Assembly (NCBI RefSeq): GCF_963676735.1
Contig: NZ_OY781464.1
Coordinates: 1,211,001 to 1,275,000 of the forward strand
Source: an uncultured Draconibacterium sp.
GTDB taxonomy: Bacteria; Bacteroidota; Bacteroidia; Bacteroidales; Prolixibacteraceae
Direction of reading: 5' to 3'
DNA length: 64,000 nt
The notes under the pieces are model-generated. The model saw only the letters and a list, made by a program, of their open reading frames with translations. It did no database searches and was not told the origin of the DNA. Below are positions 60,846 to 64,000 of this stretch, in pieces (positions within the stretch are counted from its first letter, which is position 1; each line of letters starts with the position of its first letter). A program made the translations under genes and the position numbers.

Positions 60846-61862
60846 ATGATTCGTTTTTCTGAAAATCATTCGCTGAAAGCGCACAATACATTTGGCATTG
60901 ATGCCAAAGCAAAATATTATTTCGAATTTACAGAATTGGAAGATTTAGAGGTTTTTCTAAAATCAAACCAAAGCTGGAAAAACGAAAAGCTTATAGTTTT
61001 AGGCGAGGGGAGCAATATTTTGTTTTTGAACGATTTTGATGGATTGGTAATTCATCCGAATGTGCCGGGAATGAATTCGGTTTGGGAAGACCGTAATCAT
61101 GAATGGATTGAAGTTGGCGCCGGAGAGGTGTGGGATGATTTTGTTGAGTACGCCGTAAACCGGGGCTTGGGCGGAGCTGAAAACCTATCGTTAATACCCG
61201 GAAAAACAGGTGCTGCGCCAGTACAAAATATTGGCGCTTACGGCCAGGAAGTGTGCCGTTTAGTGGAAAAAGTTAAAGGCTTCGACCTGGAAACAGGTTG
61301 CGTTGCTGAGTTTACCGCTGCCGAATGTGAGTTCGCCTACCGCAACAGTATATTTAAACACTACCTTAAAAACCGTTTTATCATCACCTCTGTAATTTTT
61401 AGGTTGGATAAGTTTCCTGAATTCAACCTGGGCTATGGTCAACTGGAGAAGCAAGTGAAAGAAAAAGGCGAAATTTCGCTAAGCACTATACGTGAGGCAG
61501 TAATTGAAATACGCTCATCAAAATTACCAGATGTAAAGAACCTGGGTAATGCCGGTAGTTTCTTTAAAAATCCGGTGGTACCAAAAGAACTGGCAGAGCA
61601 GTTGCAAGTAAAATATCCGGAGTTACCGGTTTATGCTGCCGAAAATAACCAGGTAAAACTAGCTGCAGGTTGGTTAATTGAGCAGGCCGGGTGGAAGGGG
61701 AAGCGCCTTGGCGATGCCGGAGTACATGCGCAACAGGCATTGGTACTGGTTAATTATGGAAAGGCTACCGGTAATGAAATTTACGCCCTTTCGGAAGATA
61801 TTTTTGATGCTGTAAACACGCAATTTGGTGTGAAACTGGAACGCGAAGTCAACTGCATTTAA
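60846..61862 (+). CDS. murB: UDP-N-acetylenolpyruvoylglucosamine reductase
   Basis: 338 residues from the ATG at 60846; a TTG at 60828 overlaps the proposed promoter and is disfavoured. FAD-binding motifs are VLGEGSNILFLNDFDGLVI (~50-70) and NLSLIPGKTGAAPVQNIGAYGQE (~109-131, shortened). The NADPH/substrate part includes YRNSIFKHYL (~165-174) and the serine loop NAGSFFKNP (~230-238). It reduces UDP-GlcNAc-enolpyruvate to UDP-MurNAc in peptidoglycan synthesis. The length and the Tyr-loop agree with type I MurB. Confidence 0.95.
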   Translation: MIRFSENHSLKAHNTFGIDAKAKYYFEFTELEDLEVFLKSNQSWKNEKLIVLGEGSNILFLNDFDGLVIHPNVPGMNSVWEDRNHEWIEVGAGEVWDDFVEYAVNRGLGGAENLSLIPGKTGAAPVQNIGAYGQEVCRLVEKVKGFDLETGCVAEFTAAECEFAYRNSIFKHYLKNRFIITSVIFRLDKFPEFNLGYGQLEKQVKEKGEISLSTIREAVIEIRSSKLPDVKNLGNAGSFFKNPVVPKELAEQLQVKYPELPVYAAENNQVKLAAGWLIEQAGWKGKRLGDAGVHAQQALVLVNYGKATGNEIYALSEDIFDAVNTQFGVKLEREVNCI

Positions 61863-61888
61863 GCCGATTCTAAAATTTTATGCATAAA

Positions 61889-61916
61889 AAAATCCCGGCG
61901 TCCACTCCGGGATTTT
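61889..61916 (+). terminator. Terminator of murB
   Basis: AAAATCCCGG and CCGGGATTTT form a 10-bp stem with an 8-base loop, 26 bases after the murB stop, with AATTTTG following. Confidence 0.85.
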
Positions 61917-62102
61917 AATTTTGTTGTTGATGTTGTGTCTTACAATTTTTTCAGGTTTGTGCTGCAAAAATACAAATTGTGCGCTTCATCAAAATGACCT
62001 TTGTCATGCAACTTTTTAAAGCCGCAAACCAATCCTTGTTTTGCTTGTTGTTTTAGCAGGCATAGTGCTGCCTTTTTCCACTAAATAAGAAAACAACAAA
62101 CA

Positions 62103-64000
62103 ATGCAAAACACCAATAATTTAATTCATGCAAGTTCCCCTTACCTCAGGCAACATGCAAACAATCCTGTGCACTGGCAGTCCTGGAACGAAGAGTTAAT
62201 TGAACAGGCAAAAGCAGAAGATAAGCTATTGCTGGTGAGTATAGGCTATGCCGCCTGCCACTGGTGCCATGTTATGGAGCACGAGAGTTTTGAGGATGAA
62301 GAAGTTGCGGCAATAATGAATAAATATTTTGTGTGTATAAAAGTAGACCGCGAAGAACGCCCCGATGTTGACCATTATTACATGAGTGCTGTTCAGTTAA
62401 TGGGGCAACAGGGAGGCTGGCCATTAAATGTTATTGCACTGCCCGATGGACGTCCGCTTTGGGGAGGAACGTATTTTCAAAAGGAGGTTTGGATGAAAAA
62501 CCTTGATGCGGTGGCACGTTACTATAAAAATAATAAACCCGATGCTGAAGAATATGCCGGCAAATTACAACAAGGTATTTTCCAGGTTTTGGTAATGCCC
62601 GAAATGGAAGCAGCAAGTAAGGTAAATGCAAACCTAATTGAACGCGGAGTAGATGGCTGGAAAACACATTTTGATTGGCAGGAAGGTGGCAGGGCAGGAG
62701 CTCCCAAATTTCCCATGCCGGTGAACCTCGATTTTTTGTTGTATTACGGATTTTCGAATAACGACACCCAGGTGATGAATTTTGTGGAAACCACTTTGCT
62801 GAAAATGGCCCGGGGTGGAATTTACGACCAGGTAGGAGGTGGTTTTGCCCGTTATTCGGTAGATGACAAATGGAAAGTGCCGCATTTCGAAAAAATGCTG
62901 TACGACAACGGTCAACTTATAAGTATTTATTCAAAAGCCTGGCAACAGTTTAAAAACGATGAGTTTAAAACGGTTGTTTACGAAAGCGTGGCTTTTATTG
63001 AACGCGAATTGATGGACGAAAGTGGAGCATTCTATTCGTCGCTTGATGCCGACAGCGAAGGCATTGAAGGAAAATTTTATGTATGGAAGCAGGATGAACT
63101 GAAAACCTTACTGCAAGATGAATACGAATTGTTTGCCGATTATTACAATGTAAATGGCCACGGTTTTTGGGAGCACAATAATTATATTTTGTTACGCAAA
63201 GAGTCGAACAGCACATTTGCCCAAAAACATGGACTAGCTATTCAGCAGTTGCAGGTAAAAACGGGAAGATGGAAATATACCCTGTTAAAAACCCGTAGCA
63301 AACGTGTTCGCCCCGGACTCGACGACAAAACGCTAACATCCTGGAATGCTCTTGTTATAAAAGGTTTAGTAGAAGCATATAAAGCTTTTCAAAACGACGA
63401 TTTTTTAAGACTTGCCCTAAAAAATGCCCGGTTTATTCAAAATAATTTGCTCTCTGCCAGCGGAAAAGTGTATCATAGCTGGAAAGATGGAAAATCCTCA
63501 ATTGATGGTTTTCTTGAGGACTATGCCTTGCTTATTGATGCCTATCTTTTGTTATTTGAAGTAACAGGCGAACAGGATTGGTTAATACACGCCGATAAAA
63601 TGGCAGCTTATGTACAATCAAATTTTTACGATGCGAACAAACACCTGTACTATTTTATCGATAATCGTGAAAAGACTGTGATAACCAATCATTTTCAAAA
63701 AGAAGATAATGTAATACCTGCTTCCAACTCGGTAATGGTCAATAACCTTCACCGTTTGTATTTGCTGCATGCCAGGCCCGAATATTTGCAAATGGCAGAA
63801 AAAATGTTGCAATACATCACCCCTCATTTTACCAATTACCCAATGGCGTATGCCAATTGGGGGAGCCTGATGCTAAAATTAAGCAAACCTTATTTTGAGG
63901 TAGCGATTTGCGGAATTAATGCCAGGCTGGTATTAAAACAATTACAACAAAATTTTCAACCCCATATACTTTGGGCGTTTTCTGAAACCGAAAGTGATGT
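62103..64000 (+). CDS. DUF255/thioredoxin-domain protein, YyaL/SPATA20 family (3' partial)
   Basis: 632 codons are open from the ATG at 62103 to the right edge, in the third frame. The thioredoxin-like N-terminus (~1-160) has the family block SSPYLRQHANNPVHW and a redox-like pair CHWCHVM (~58-64), then VDREERPDVD and GGWPLNV. An alpha/alpha-barrel-type region follows (~165 on), with GGIYDQVGGGFARYSVD, VPHFEKMLYDN and LDADSEG. Human SPATA20 and bacterial YyaL have about 680-790 residues, so only the C-terminal end is missing. Its function is not firmly known; it may be an oxidoreductase or sugar-active enzyme. Confidence 0.92.
   Translation, partial: MQNTNNLIHASSPYLRQHANNPVHWQSWNEELIEQAKAEDKLLLVSIGYAACHWCHVMEHESFEDEEVAAIMNKYFVCIKVDREERPDVDHYYMSAVQLMGQQGGWPLNVIALPDGRPLWGGTYFQKEVWMKNLDAVARYYKNNKPDAEEYAGKLQQGIFQVLVMPEMEAASKVNANLIERGVDGWKTHFDWQEGGRAGAPKFPMPVNLDFLLYYGFSNNDTQVMNFVETTLLKMARGGIYDQVGGGFARYSVDDKWKVPHFEKMLYDNGQLISIYSKAWQQFKNDEFKTVVYESVAFIERELMDESGAFYSSLDADSEGIEGKFYVWKQDELKTLLQDEYELFADYYNVNGHGFWEHNNYILLRKESNSTFAQKHGLAIQQLQVKTGRWKYTLLKTRSKRVRPGLDDKTLTSWNALVIKGLVEAYKAFQNDDFLRLALKNARFIQNNLLSASGKVYHSWKDGKSSIDGFLEDYALLIDAYLLLFEVTGEQDWLIHADKMAAYVQSNFYDANKHLYYFIDNREKTVITNHFQKEDNVIPASNSVMVNNLHRLYLLHARPEYLQMAEKMLQYITPHFTNYPMAYANWGSLMLKLSKPYFEVAICGINARLVLKQLQQNFQPHILWAFSETESD

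Noticed and set aside
1..64000. CRISPR arrays, tRNA or rRNA genes, insertion sequences, prophage genes
   Set aside because: No spaced direct repeats, cloverleaf-like segments, transposase or phage motifs were seen in the intergenic regions or the protein set.

Overview
The window looks like chromosomal DNA of a free-living or sediment-type Bacteroidota. The indicators are a protein with a type IX secretion (Por) C-terminal sorting domain, a short 286-residue primary sigma factor, a Rho with a long Q/N/K-rich insertion, an ECF sigma/anti-sigma pair of the Bacteroidota type, and several TAnnTTTG promoter elements. Base composition is AT-rich and fairly even. I see no rRNA, tRNA, CRISPR array, insertion sequence or prophage gene. 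The species cannot be fixed from the sequence; the mixture of genes would suit the Marinilabiliales/Prolixibacteraceae, which is inference.

Layout. 1-9.8 kb: end of a secreted T9SS substrate, an NTF2-like protein, a TlpA-type thioredoxin, a family 2 glycosyltransferase, an ECF sigma/anti-sigma/surface-protein operon, a TrmJ-like RNA methyltransferase and a U32 RNA hydroxylation protein. 9.9-18.1 kb: rho, a methyltransferase, a lipoprotein, a fused FAD/FeS D-2-hydroxyacid dehydrogenase and a zinc alcohol dehydrogenase. 18.4-22.7 kb: a molybdenum hydroxylase operon (large subunit, 2Fe-2S subunit, XdhC) with a divergent MocA-like cofactor enzyme. 22.8-26.1 kb: a kinase::class III aminotransferase fusion and a lipoprotein. 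26.2-36.0 kb: acyl-CoA metabolism, with a sirtuin, a Pat-like acetyltransferase/ADP-forming acyl-CoA synthetase carrying a one-base frameshift, an OFA transporter, acetyl-CoA synthetase, and divergently ptb-buk.

36.0-44.3 kb is a LacI-controlled sugar locus: GDP-mannose 3,5-epimerase homologue, a fusion of an HxGH nucleotidyltransferase with a fucokinase-like GHMP kinase, mannose-1-phosphate guanylyltransferase, FucP-type permease, RhaM-type mutarotase and GH29 alpha-L-fucosidase. No FucI/FucK/FucA isomerase pathway is present. The set could release, import, phosphorylate and nucleotide-activate L-fucose or L-galactose. With the epimerase and guanylyltransferase running in reverse it could route L-galactose into mannose-1-phosphate. 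This is the best candidate in the window for an undescribed system.

44.4-64 kb: a cation/proton antiporter, an APC permease with regulatory tails, rpoD, a DegP protease, a LOG-family enzyme, gyrB, an outer-membrane barrel plus 1023-residue TPR pair, ftsE, a family 4 glycosyltransferase, murB, and a DUF255/thioredoxin protein running off the right edge.
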